A stretch of DNA of 64,000 nt from Yamagishiella unicocca. Its lineage: Eukaryota > Chlorophyta > Chlorophyceae > Chlamydomonadales > Volvocaceae. The notes under the pieces were generated by a model, which was not told the DNA's origin, searched no databases, and worked only from the letters and a program-made list of their open reading frames with translations. Of this stretch, positions 12,135 through 24,100 are shown piece by piece. Each line of letters starts with the position of its first letter. The stretch's first letter is position 1. The position numbers were made by a program, and so were the translations under genes. The stretch spans positions 434,001 through 498,000 of the forward strand of contig BDSL01000056.1 in assembly GCA_003116995.1 (NCBI GenBank), read 5' to 3'.

Positions 12135-15100
12135 CGTCTACGTCTTGAGTGCCGCTGACTTCTGGGCGGCAACGGCGGCATGCGCCGGCGTGGGCGCGTC
12201 AACGGCGGCGGGGCGGGCGTTCAGCTCCGACCCGCGGTTCAACGGGTCGGCCGCTGCGGCCATACTTCGGGCACAAAAGGTAACGATGCCGTAGGCATTC
12301 TTGCTGCGGGTATATGTTTTTGCTGTACTATATTCTAGCTGCGACTCCAACAGCACGTGCGGCTCGCACCGTGGCGCACCAACATGCACGTGGCGTGCAC
12401 ACGGACGAGCCGCCCGCCCGCCACGTTGGGTCCGCTTCTGGTGGTGAGGGGCCTCTGCCACGTCAGCCATGTAGTGCGCACACACGCACACTCACACAGC
12501 AGCCCCCGTCTTCCATGCTGTGTTGCCCACCACACGCCGGGGGTCCGGGTTCGGGGTATGGGCGCGGTCGGCAAACGTTTGACAGCTGCTTGTGCTGAAA
12601 ATCGCTGCCGGTACTGCCGCTACCGCCTCCACCGCCGCTGCTGCTGCAGCACTTCCCCTCGCAGCTGCTGGTGTTCGGGGAGGCCCCTCGAGGAGGAGGC
12701 GGAGGCGGAGGTGGCGGCACCTCGTCCCGGTGCAGCACGGACACGGCGTCCGTGCGACAGCCGGATGAGCTGCCCGGCGACTGGCAGCTGCTGCAGGAGG
12801 AGCACGGCATGAGCCACTTCGCGGCCGTCGCGTTGACCAACGGCGTGGGCGAGCCGATCGCCGTGCTCAGCCTGGCGGCCAAAGGTGTGTACGACGGCGT
12901 ACGACAAAGCCGGTGCGTTAGGCACCGGCTGGGTCTTGGTCGAGGGCTGGTTGCACGGCCAAAGGAAAGCAAGGGAGGCGTGGAGGGCTGGCTGCACGGC
13001 CAAAGGAAAGCAAGGGAGGCGAGGAGGGTGTATAGATCGGCCGGCCAGTTCCCGACCTGGGCCTCCGGCAGCAACGTAAGGCAGTAAGAAGGATCATCTA
13101 TGTGCTCCCGGCGTTCCACGGAGCGCCTGCCGCAGCCACAGCGCGATTCCACCGTGCAGCGGGGCCCGACCAAGCCCGGTGAAAGAGTGCCCAAATGTAG
13201 CGGGAAGCCTCGTTGCCGGCCGCACACACACACGCGTGCTCCCGAGGAGCGTGCGTGTCTCTCGGCGGTCAGATGTGGTACGGCGATACACACCAGCCCG
13301 AGGGCGTTCCTGTCGTACAAGGGCTAGTGTTGGCTCCTGGTTGACACACGCGGGGGGTGGGGTGCGGTGCCTGAGCATGCGGCCACCCGCTGAACCCGGC
13401 CAACAGACCTCCCGTCCGCTGTGTGTATTGGAGCGCGCCACGGACCTGCCCGGCGTTCGCAAGCCACCGGTGTTGGTACACCCGCCACCCGCGATTGCCG
13501 CATGCGCCACCCAGCTCGACTCAGCCAGCGTGTGTCACCCTAAACCCTACAAAACCCTACAAAACCCTAAACCCTAAAATGCCAAAACCTGAAATCCCTA
13601 AAAAACACCCAAACCCGAAAACCCGAAAACCCTGAAAACCTGAAACCCTAACACCCTAGGCCTGCTGTACGTTATACCGCACCCCGTCGCGTACATGACA
13701 GCCGAGCCTTGTCGTCGCCGTGTTGCACACGTTGTGTCGTACGCCGCTGGCACTCCGTCACGCGCGGTCCCCCCCCCCCCGCCGTGTGTTTTGTTCCCCC
13801 CCAGGCTCCCCCCGCCCCGCCAGCTGGACCCCCGAGGCTCTGCACTGCGTGGTGGGGCTGCTGTCGACACACATCCGCCGGGCGCAGCTGGTGCTGGCGT
13901 CGAGCGCGCTGTCGCAGCTGCACGCCGCCTCCACGCTGAGTGACGTTGTAAACTCGGTGGCGGAGGCGGCCTTGGACGTCGCCGCGGCTGTAGCCTATGT
14001 CCGGGGGCAGAGCCGGGTGGCGTTCATCGGCGCGGTGAGTGGCGGCGGCGGCGGACAATCCTGGAAGAAGCGGCCGGGGACTCCCTGTAGGGACTTTCTG
14101 CGGGGTCTCGAGGCGGGGAGTGCCGTACCGCCAAGGCGGCGACTCGACACGGTGATGTCTCGCGGGGGTAGGGGAGTAGGAAAACCGTTTCAGGGGGGGG
14201 AGGGCTGGAGGGCAAACAAGTGCCCCCCCCCCGTTGCAGAAGATGGCCATTCCAACGGGGGCTGGAGGAGTTGCAAAACAGGTCCTTCACATGAGAAGCA
14301 TGGGCAGCATGGGCGCTGTTCTTGCGCTGCACCGCTCCCCAGGGTACGGGTTGTGTGCATCGCCCCGGCGGTTGACGGCGCACCCTAACCGCCTTCCGTA
14401 CACGCCAACCGCCACCTCTGCCAGGACATTGGCGCCGCCGCCGTCTTCCAGCAGCAGCAGCAGCAGCCCCAAGAGGGCGACCCCCTGGCTTCCGTGCCGC
14501 TGCTGAAGGCTCGGAGGAGCGGCTGCGAGTTCGTGATGCTGCCGGGGAACCTGCGGAAGTCGACCACCACCACCACCTTTCCGCGGATAAGCATGGACGG
14601 ACTCAACGCGATGGGAGAGCGCGCGGTGACGATAACAGGTGGGTGGGTGGATGCGCCGTGCCGTGACGTGACGTGACGTGCGTCGCCTGATGGCGGTGTT
14701 GCCGTGCTTCCTACGGGCATTTGTATACCTGCAGAGGTGGCACGGCGAGGCGAGGCCAGGCGAGGGGAGGAGAGGTCGGGACGAGGGGGCCTGCTGACGA
14801 GGCAGGAGGTTGACCAGAGTGTTTTTTGTTCTTCGCGTGCTGCCAGGAACTATAGCGGCCACCGTCCCAACAGAGGACAATGCCTCCTAGTACTTGAAAA
14901 GCACAAACGGCCGTTAAGAAGCCCTAACAAAGATGGCCCTAATATCGACCAGGCCGCTTCCTGCCGTACACGTACGTCACCTGCATCAGGGACACCCTGC
15001 TTCCACGCAATTATGGCAGTGTCGTCGCGATGATCAACTGCCTTATCTTTTCGCACCATATTCGTTATGATGTGTCAGGTCTTACTTCCGCTCGCTTCCT

Positions 15101-18100
15101 CCCTCTCACCTTGCAGCTGACGGCTCCAAACAGGACGTCTGGGGTACGCGCCAAGTGACCGTGAACGGCAACACGTCCTTCACGCTCAACTCTACTAAGG
15201 TGCGGCGGCCCAACCACACGCAACGCGACACGTGCGACGAGACACACGTGCCCTGAACGCCGCATAGGGCCCGCGCAGGCCCTGAACTCCCCATGGCGCC
15301 ACATAGGGCCCATGCAGCCGCGCAGGCCCTGAACTTCCCATGGCGCCACCAGGGCAGCGCATGCACTCGTCACCGGCACTAACATGCCAGCTCGGTCATC
15401 ATCCCATCGGCTAGCGTTTGTTGCCTGCGCTTTCTCGCAGCTTGGAAGCCGATCAGCGGAGGTTGGTGCTGGGCTGCGTTAGTGGGTGGGTTTAAAATGA
15501 CAAACAACAAGTCGGGAAAGGGTGAGCCCAGGTATCGTCGCAGGCTAACTAGCGCGCTTTTCGTCGGCTGGTGCTGATAACGCCGCCCTATGTTGCCCAC
15601 CGTCCACCCTCCCCTTGGCGCCCGCCCTCCCCTCCTACTACCCAGGGTGCCGCCTGCAAGGGCCACACCCTCACCCTGCACAAGACGCTGCTGGGGGAGG
15701 CGCTGTCGAAGCAGGTGGCGGGGCTGTGCATCGACGACTGCCAGACGCACACCGTGGTGGGTGGTCGGGGTCTCCGCGGGTTAGGAGGCAGCTGGAGCAG
15801 GGCCACGTGATCGCGTAACCGTCTGCGGAAACAACGTCGGTTGCGGTAGTTGGGGGTGGGGGGGCAACTGCCGTTCCATTCATGCGGCTGTGCGCGGCGC
15901 TTGCTAGGTTGCTCGTGCTGCCACGTGTACGGCATCAACCAACCCAAGGGCTCCGTCAAGATCACTAGTCGGAAACCGCTTACCGGTATCCTAAACTGCA
16001 AACCACGAGCCCCGTCAATACAAGGAGTTGGGCCTCCAGCCATCTGAGCATGGCACCAAGAGGCCGGGGGCGCTGACCGTTAGCCAACGAGGCCGGGAGA
16101 GGCACCAACCAACTCGCGTCCGGCCAGCCCATCTAAACCACCAACCGCCAACCCCTCCCCTTCCTGCGCTCCCCTCCTCCCCCCCTCCCCCCCCAGACCA
16201 CCAAGGCCTACCCTCGCGACCTGGTTCTGTCCCGCGGTGCGCTGATGCCCACCTCCCTGGCCCTGGCCACCATCAGCGACCACGACAAGCCGCTCATGGC
16301 GCTGTACGTCACTTTCGGAGCCGCAGTGGCGCGGCCGCTGCTGCAGGCGGTGGTGCAGGAGCTGCAGCAGCTGCTGCAGGTAAGACTGGCCGCATTGGGG
16401 GGTTGTATAAAAACCGTGGGGAGAGGGGGCCAGCGACGGTCCGCGCAGCGGCGTTGGGATTGCGTGGGCGATGTTTCCACCGGCCCTAGTGATCTCTTCG
16501 AAAGCAGTGTGCGGACCGGGCTGGGCCGCAGCTGCTCCGCTGCGTGGGTTGGTGTTGGCTGACTAGCTGTTGCAGGAACGGTGACACACGGAGTGATGGC
16601 TCATGGCCGGCCGCACACACGGCTCCGGAACCGACGCCGCGGCTGCTCTGCTGGCCCCCTGCATCGCGGCCCCTGCTGCAGGCGATTCTCCCCACAATCA
16701 AGGCCAAGCTCAGCGGTGACCTGCAGTCAGAGTACGACTTCCTGGGCACACAGCTCCAGGTGGGGATGGGGAAGGGGGAAGGGGGCGCCTGTTGACAGGC
16801 TGTCCGGTCATCGCCCATGTGGGGTTTTTGTTCTTCTCCTGGGCGTGCTTTCTTACGGCTACGCCATTAACCGAATCACATGGCTCCCTGCCGTATTATT
16901 GGATCTCGCCTGCCGTACTCGGGCTTCTGTTTATGAACACGTCATCACTGGTTGCGCCTGTGCCCTGCATGCCATTCCTCGTTGATTCCGAGCCGCCGTC
17001 GCCGCCGCCGCCTGCTGTCGGTGCCGCCGCCGCCGCCGGCAGGGCACCTGAGGTGGCTGGATCCCGGCCTTACCATCGGCTCATCGCCGCCCTCGCCGCT
17101 TGCTCCCCTTCCCGCCTCCTGCAGGACGCCACCCTGCGACGGATCAACCCCGCCGCCGTCAGGGCGCCGCCGGGCGTGCACGTGCCGTCCGGGGAGCAGG
17201 TGTCTGACAAGTCGGACCCGGCGGTGGAGGGCGCGGACGGCGTCATACCGCAGGAAGAGCCTCAGGTGGTATCCTTTCTACTCCGTGATAACGGGCCGCC
17301 CGCCTGCGCCACCGGACTACAGGCGGTGGTGGAGGCGGCGGCGACGGCGGCGGCGGCATCATCCGCGGAGCGCCCCTCGCCCTCCTGCGCGCCGCTGACA
17401 CCGGTTGCGGCGGCGGGCCAGTCGCCTGCGCGTTCGACTGGCAGGCACAGCGGCAGCAACCCAGGCAGCCCCCGCGGGCGGACGTCACCGAGCCCGACGC
17501 AGCCGGCTGGTGGCGGCGGCACCCTGCAGCCGCCAGGGGCGGCACGGTCGACGACTGAGACCGGGGCGGCGGCGCCTCTGTGTCCGCTGGAGGGGGACCT
17601 CGAGATGAACATGGCGGGGCGTCGCGGCGCGGGGCAGCTGCTTGGGCGCCTGGCAGAGGTGGCTGCTCGCGCGCAGTCCGCATGCGAGAGCAGCTTGGGG
17701 CCCAAGCGGCTGCTGCTGAACAGCCTTGCAGCTGACAGCCTGACGAGCAGGAGCGTGTCGTTCCACTTGGAGGCGGCTCAGGCGCCGAGAGGTGCGCACG
17801 GGGCCGGGATTCGGTGCGGGCGTTGGGCGGGGATGCGGGGATGCGGCAGCAGGGACATGGGCAGGGGAAGGGGAAGGGATCTCGGGGGTTTCCGCGAATC
17901 CACGGCCGACAAACCGAGGGCGGTGAAGGTGATTGTCCAGGGGCGCGCCGAAGACCTCGGGGGGAAAGGGTAACGGTGGCAGGTGGAGTGGTAGGTTGTC
18001 GGTGCCTGGCATTTGGGTTTGGGGGGTCGTCACGCCGGCCTGCCGGCTCAAACCCTTGGGGCGTCGCTCGACCCCCCTGGCCTCTTGTCACCTGGCCCTC

Positions 18101-21100
18101 GCTCTCCACGCTCTCATCTCACCTGGCTCGTATCCCCAACCCAGTTCTCCAGCATGCATCTCAAAACGTCTGTTCTAAACGGTTTTTCCTGGCATCCACG
18201 GGTCTTCCTCGACACCGTCCCCCTCCCCGCTCCCGCAGGCGCCTCCAAGCTGGCACCCATCATCGCCAGCATGCACGACCGGCTCAAGGCGGCGCAGGTG
18301 GGGGTTCGAGGGAAACCCGTGGATGTCCGAACAAAACGTTTAAAACAGAAGTTTTGAGATGCATGCGGGAGAACTGGGTTGGGGATACGAAAGCCGAAGG
18401 TCGTAATATGACCTTTGGCGGCTAAGCTATATCGGCTACGGCGAGACGAAAGGAAGCGAGGACCCCGCGCGACGCACGTAAACTTTTCGCAGAACCGGTT
18501 TTGGGCGCTAGCAGGAGAACTGTGGGAGTTGGTGCGCTATGGGAGAGCGGACATCGCGGTCCGGTCCCAGTCCCAGTCCTAGTCGGAGTCCCAGTCCCGA
18601 CCCGCCCGAATACCGACCAGATGCGTGAGGAAGCCGGTCATTACCAGAGAAGGTCCGCGGTCGTCCAGGAGAGGAGGCCGAAGCCGCGCCGCGCCGCCAT
18701 GGGGGACGCGAAAGCCCAGACGCAGGTCCCGACGCCCGCAGACAAGAACGCAACGACTAGCAAAAAACTACCAGAACCGAGGCCCAACCCAGCGGCGGAA
18801 CTCACCTGGCCAGGGCCCAGAGCGGGTGGGGAAGCGGTCGACGCGAAGCATGCGGGCAAGGGGCAGCAGGGGGCGTTAGGAACAACATCCAGGCTCGGAG
18901 CGGGTGGACAGGGGTCAAAGCAACGAAGAGGCCCCAGCGGCGCGGCGAAAGAGGCGGAGGCAGGAAAGGGGAGGACGGATATACGGGGAGACGGGGACGC
19001 GGGCTGGTACGGCGGCGTACGGCGTTGTACGGCGGAGGCCTGTATGACGGAGGGAGGAGGTGAGAAAATATGGGGCGTGAAGATGCGGGACAGGGGGGCA
19101 AGGCTAGCAGGCGAGGAGACGGGATACCGGCGCAGGTGGGGGGGGGCCGTTGGTGGTGTTGCGGACTCGAGGCCTTTGCTTGGCTAGACTGCAGTCGCGC
19201 TAAGACATCGAACCCATCCAGGCCTACTACCTGACATCGCCCCGCCGTACCCGCTCCCCCCTCCCCCCAGGCGGTGCAAATGACCACCGGCCGCTCCGAC
19301 GCCCGCAAGGCCGACCTGCAGAGCCTCAAGCTGCTGCAGGAGATCGGGCAGGGAGGTGAGTCGGTGCCTCCAGGGAGGGCGCGGTTGGCTGGAGATCCCC
19401 CCAGGGGCGGGCGGGTGGGTTTGCACACGCTCGCTGCACTAACGTACAGAAAGGCCCCTGCTGCTGCCTGCCCCCTGCTGCTGCCTGCCCCCTGCTGCTG
19501 CCTGCCCCCTGCTGCTGCCTGCCCTCTGCTGCTGCCTGCCCCCTGCTGCTGCGTGGCCCCTGCTGCTGCCTGCCCCCTGCTGCTGCCTGCCCTCTGCTGC
19601 TGCCTGCCCCTGCTGCTGCCTGCCCCTGCTGCTGCCTGCCTGCCTGCCCTGCTGCTGCCTGCCCCCTGCTGCTGCCTGCCCCCTGCTGCTGCCTGCCCCC
19701 TGCTGCTGCCTGCCCCCTGCTGCTGCCTGCCCCCTGCTGCTGCCTGCCCCCTGCTGCTGCCTGCCCCCTGCTGCTGCCTGCCCCCTGCTGCTGCCCCCTG
19801 CTGCTGCCTGCCCCCTGCTGCTGCCTGCCCCCTGCTGCTGCCTGCCCCCTGCTGCTGCCTGCCCCCTGCTGCTGCCTGCCCTCTGCTGCTGCCTGCCCCC
19901 TGCTGCTGCGTGGCCCCTGCTGCTGCCTGCCCAGCAGACCTCATCCTCGCGGGCCTTGCGACGCCTGACACGGTGTTGTGCGCGACTACTTGCTCGCTTG
20001 TCCTTCTGCGTCTGTGTTGCGCCGCAGAAGCCCCAGCACGCCTGTACTTGCCTCCGAGCGCTTGTTTACGCTCATGGGAACCTGACCAGCCCTGCTCGTC
20101 CCTTGTCGTATCCTATTGCACGCAGGATACGGCACGGTGTACAGGTACGGCACAGACGCGTCTGGGCTTGTGGGCCGGTGACGGAAGGGACGGGTCAGCG
20201 GCCGGGGTTGGGGCGAATCGGCGAGAGCTCAGGGCGGGTCAGAGAGGAAATCAGTAACCCAAAACGGACGAAATGCGGCTGTAAGGATACTGGGTGTCCT
20301 CGTGCGGGACGAGGATACGAGGGAACGGGTCGACGAGCGCAGGAACGCGGGAGTCCTGGCCCCGGCGGGGTCTGTGTGTATTGCTGGTGTGCCCGGCGCG
20401 GCTGTCCTCTTTCTCTCCCTCCTGTTGTTATTGTTGTTGTTGTTCTGGGACAGGCGAGCGAAGCGGGGCCTCCCCCACCTGCGTGTCTGTAAAAAATAAA
20501 ACCCCACTTGCGTGTTGCGCAGGGGCACGTACCACGGTGCCGAGGTTGCCGTCAAGGTCATCAAGCAGTCCCGCCTGGCCAACATCCAGAGCTCCTCCAA
20601 CGCGCTGGTCAGCAGCAACTGCCTGGGGCTGCACAAGCAGAACCTGCACGACGCCATAGAACTGGTGGCGTCGGTGTCGATGAGCCACACAAACATCGTA
20701 CAGGTACGGCAGGGTACGGCACGAGGCGCGGGGAGGGAGGTCGAGGTCGAGGTTGGGTTGTGGGTTCATTGGTGGGTGGAGAGGAATTTACAGTGTGGTG
20801 TCGAGCGGCGAGAATCAGCATACTCCCACAGCCCGTAGTGTACAACACGCGGCTCAGCGGTACATTAACAGACGGCCCAGCAGCTCACCATCCACCGTAC
20901 ATCCGTTGCCGTACGCACGTGCACGCAGGTGCCCACGTACTTCATGGACGTCAGGTGAGTGCTGCCGTACAATCAGCTCCATTGCCGCCAACCCGCCATG
21001 CATGGCGCGGGGGGACCGGGGGTCCACCCACCTGCTATGCTTCCCCGGGGGGGGGGCATGGAGCGGCGGGGTATGGTGCGGAGGGACATGCTTCACCCCT

Positions 21101-24100
21101 GGGGGGTCCACCCACCTGCTGCTACTTCAGTGCCACCACCACCACCACCACCGCCCGACGCTGCTCGCCCACCGGTGTCTGGAGCACTCTGCCGCCTCAC
21201 CTTGCCAGCTGCCGCAGCGGGTGTCATGTCCCCCGTGCATGGGGGCGGCTGGTGGGGTGCTTGATGTGTGGTTAGGCTCGATGTGTCGAAAGTGCGGGCA
21301 CCGATACTCGCGCCCCTCCCCCCACTCCCACCCACCGCACAGGCTGGAAAAGCCCGAGGAGTTCAACCCTCTGGACTCGGTGGACGCACCCACGGAGTCG
21401 AGGCCCTTCCGGCTGACCCACACACCCTCCCTGATCGAGTCATCGGCGCCCGGCCAGGACATGCACGGTGGGCCGAGAGGGGTGTCTGTGGGGCTGCGGC
21501 CGACGCGGAATGCAGCTCACTGGGGGTGCACGGCGTCACATCCTTTGGGTTAGGATGCACACACGGAACATGCATGTGCGTGCCATGAGATTGCCGTACG
21601 AGTATCGTACAATCTCACCAACTGAACTGGGCAACCGCCACGGCTGCCCAGTTCACAGCGTACCTTTTGACTGACTGGGCGTCAATTTCGGCCACTGCCC
21701 TGTTACGGTGCTGATAAGTGATAGTGACACGAAAGTTAACTCGTGTTCTGGCTGCGAGACATAGCCGGCACAGCACATCAGGTTGCCTGCCTGTGTGTCA
21801 TCTAGATGTGTTCTGCACGCACACGTCATTCATTTGCTTCCCATGTGAAACTGGTACCGCTCGCGAGCAGGTTCTGGAGAGGGCGCCATGGCGCTGGTGC
21901 TGGAGTACTGTGAGTCCCCGGGAACACGGGGGCCCTATGTCTGGGGAACACGGGGGCCCTATGTCTGGGGAACACGGGGGCCCTATGCGTGGGGAACACG
22001 GGGGGCATTATGCCTAGGGAGGGAGGGGTGTTGCTCCTTGCGCTCGCAGCCCTGCCCCCGGGGCTGGCTGCAAGTGGCACGTCGGCACCACCTCTTGATC
22101 CGAGAGGGCTTTGGCTCGGCCTGCCTCCTAGGGTTCACTAGGTTGAAGAGGGGCAAGGGGGAAAGCAGGGGAGCGGCGTGTCGTCCTAGCGGCTCCGCGG
22201 CTGCCGGCGTGTGCCTCTGGGGGCCGGGCGAGGGAGTCCGTGTGTACGACATAGTTGAGAAAAAAGGAGAAAACACCGTCTTTGAGTGGTATTTGAGCGG
22301 CCGCAGCTCGCGGAGGCCGAGGCAGTGTGTCCGCCGCCGACATGGCCGTACGGCATGCCTTGCACGGCGAATACCGGTCACATCATTTCGTTTCGCGTGC
22401 CGTATATCGTGATGTAGTGGCGTACCTATCGGCGGCGAGCCTGTAGACCCCCCATGGTTGACCCGCCGGGGATGGCGTTACCCCCCGAGTAGCAACAACC
22501 CCTCACGGCTTGCTTGCCGGCCGGCCCCTCCTGACGCCTCAGGTGACTGCGGCAGTCTGTGTGACGCGATCGTGGCGCGAAGGTTCGTCGAGAGAGTGAT
22601 GTCAAGTAAGTGCTTGCTGGCTTCGCGCCGCCCACCACCACCACCATCACGACCACCACCACCACCACCACCACCACCCAGTTCTCCAGCATGCATCTCA
22701 AAACTTGTGTTTCTAAACGATTTTTTCGGGCATCCACGGGTCTCCCTCGAACCACCACCACAACCACCACCACCACCACCACTACCACCACCATGCGCCC
22801 AAGTAGAGCCCACACGATGGGTCAACTCTTCCATCACGGGAATAGACGAGTTGCTGACGTCATCCCTCCTCCCCCGGCCCCCCCCCGCCTGCGGTGCCGC
22901 TCCCCGCCTTCCTGCGGTCGCAGAGAAGGACTCTACGGCCGCTGCGAACAAGACATACCTGGCCATCAACATGCGGGTGGGTAACGGCGCTTGCTGCTCC
23001 TCCCGGTCGCTGACTAGGCCTACCTGCCGTAGCCAGGCAAGGACCCTCCTCCGTCCCCCCGTTCCACGATGGGCCCACGACCCACCGGCATGGTAACCTA
23101 AGATCCTCCCTAGCACGCATCAGTCGCTATTCTTCTGCCTCTCTTTTCTTTTGACACCCTAGTTTCGCCCTCGGCCTGCCAACTCACTGCCGCTACCCCC
23201 CGCAAGCGCCCTCACCCCCCTCGTGTACACGGTCTTTATGCGCCCCCCCCCCCACGTCTGTTCTAAACGGATTTTTCTGGCATCCACGGGTCTTCCTCGA
23301 ACCCCCCCCCGCAGTCCGTGTACCTGACGCTGCTGGAGATCGCTCTGGCCCTGCGCCACATGCACTCCCTGGCCCTGGTCCACTGCGACCTGAAGCCGCA
23401 GAACGTGCTACTCAAGTCCTCCCCCCGCGACCCCCGCGGCTTCATTGCCAAGCTGTCCGACTTCGGGCTAGCCAAGATGATGGCGCACGACGACGAGGGG
23501 CAGCTGGTGATCGACGAGGCTGTGGCCAGCGGGTGCGTGATTTGCGGGCGTGTGTATGCGTGTGTGCGGGGGGGCCGGGGAGACCCGGATACACTACAGA
23601 GTGGGCCGATCGATAGGGCCTCCAGGGCCGGCTGGGGGGATCTGCTTGCGCCGCGCCCTGTGGTGATATACCGTACAGCGGGCCTCTGGGGTGTCGTACG
23701 ATCAGTGGTCTCGTGGCAGGGTTTCGTAGAAGGGTCGTGGGCGAACGGTACCACTCGGTGTGGCGGGGCGGGGCGGGGCGTATGTCTCCGCGGCGGTTGT
23801 GGCCCCGGTGGGGTTACGGCACAGCGCCGAGGAGTGGGTTGCCAAGGCACTCAAGGGAGGGCCGGGCTGTGCGGAGTGCCGGGGCAGCTTGGGTCCGGGG
23901 TCCAGGGTCCGGGGCAGCTAGGTCCGGGATCTCCCCTAGCCACGCGTTGCGTGCTTGTGCGAGGGCCACGCTGCCTCAGCACACCATGTGCGCCCACACC
24001 CCCTCACTCTTTCCACGGGTCTTCCTCGAAACCCTCCCGCCCCCCCTTCCTCCACGGTTTTTACCGCTTCCCCCCCTGGACCATCACCTTCACCGCCCTC

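Noticed and set aside
19274..20257. Cys/Leu-rich plus-strand frame and its antisense Gln/Gly partner at 18802-19971
   Set aside because: Both are translations of the 17-bp intronic minisatellite.
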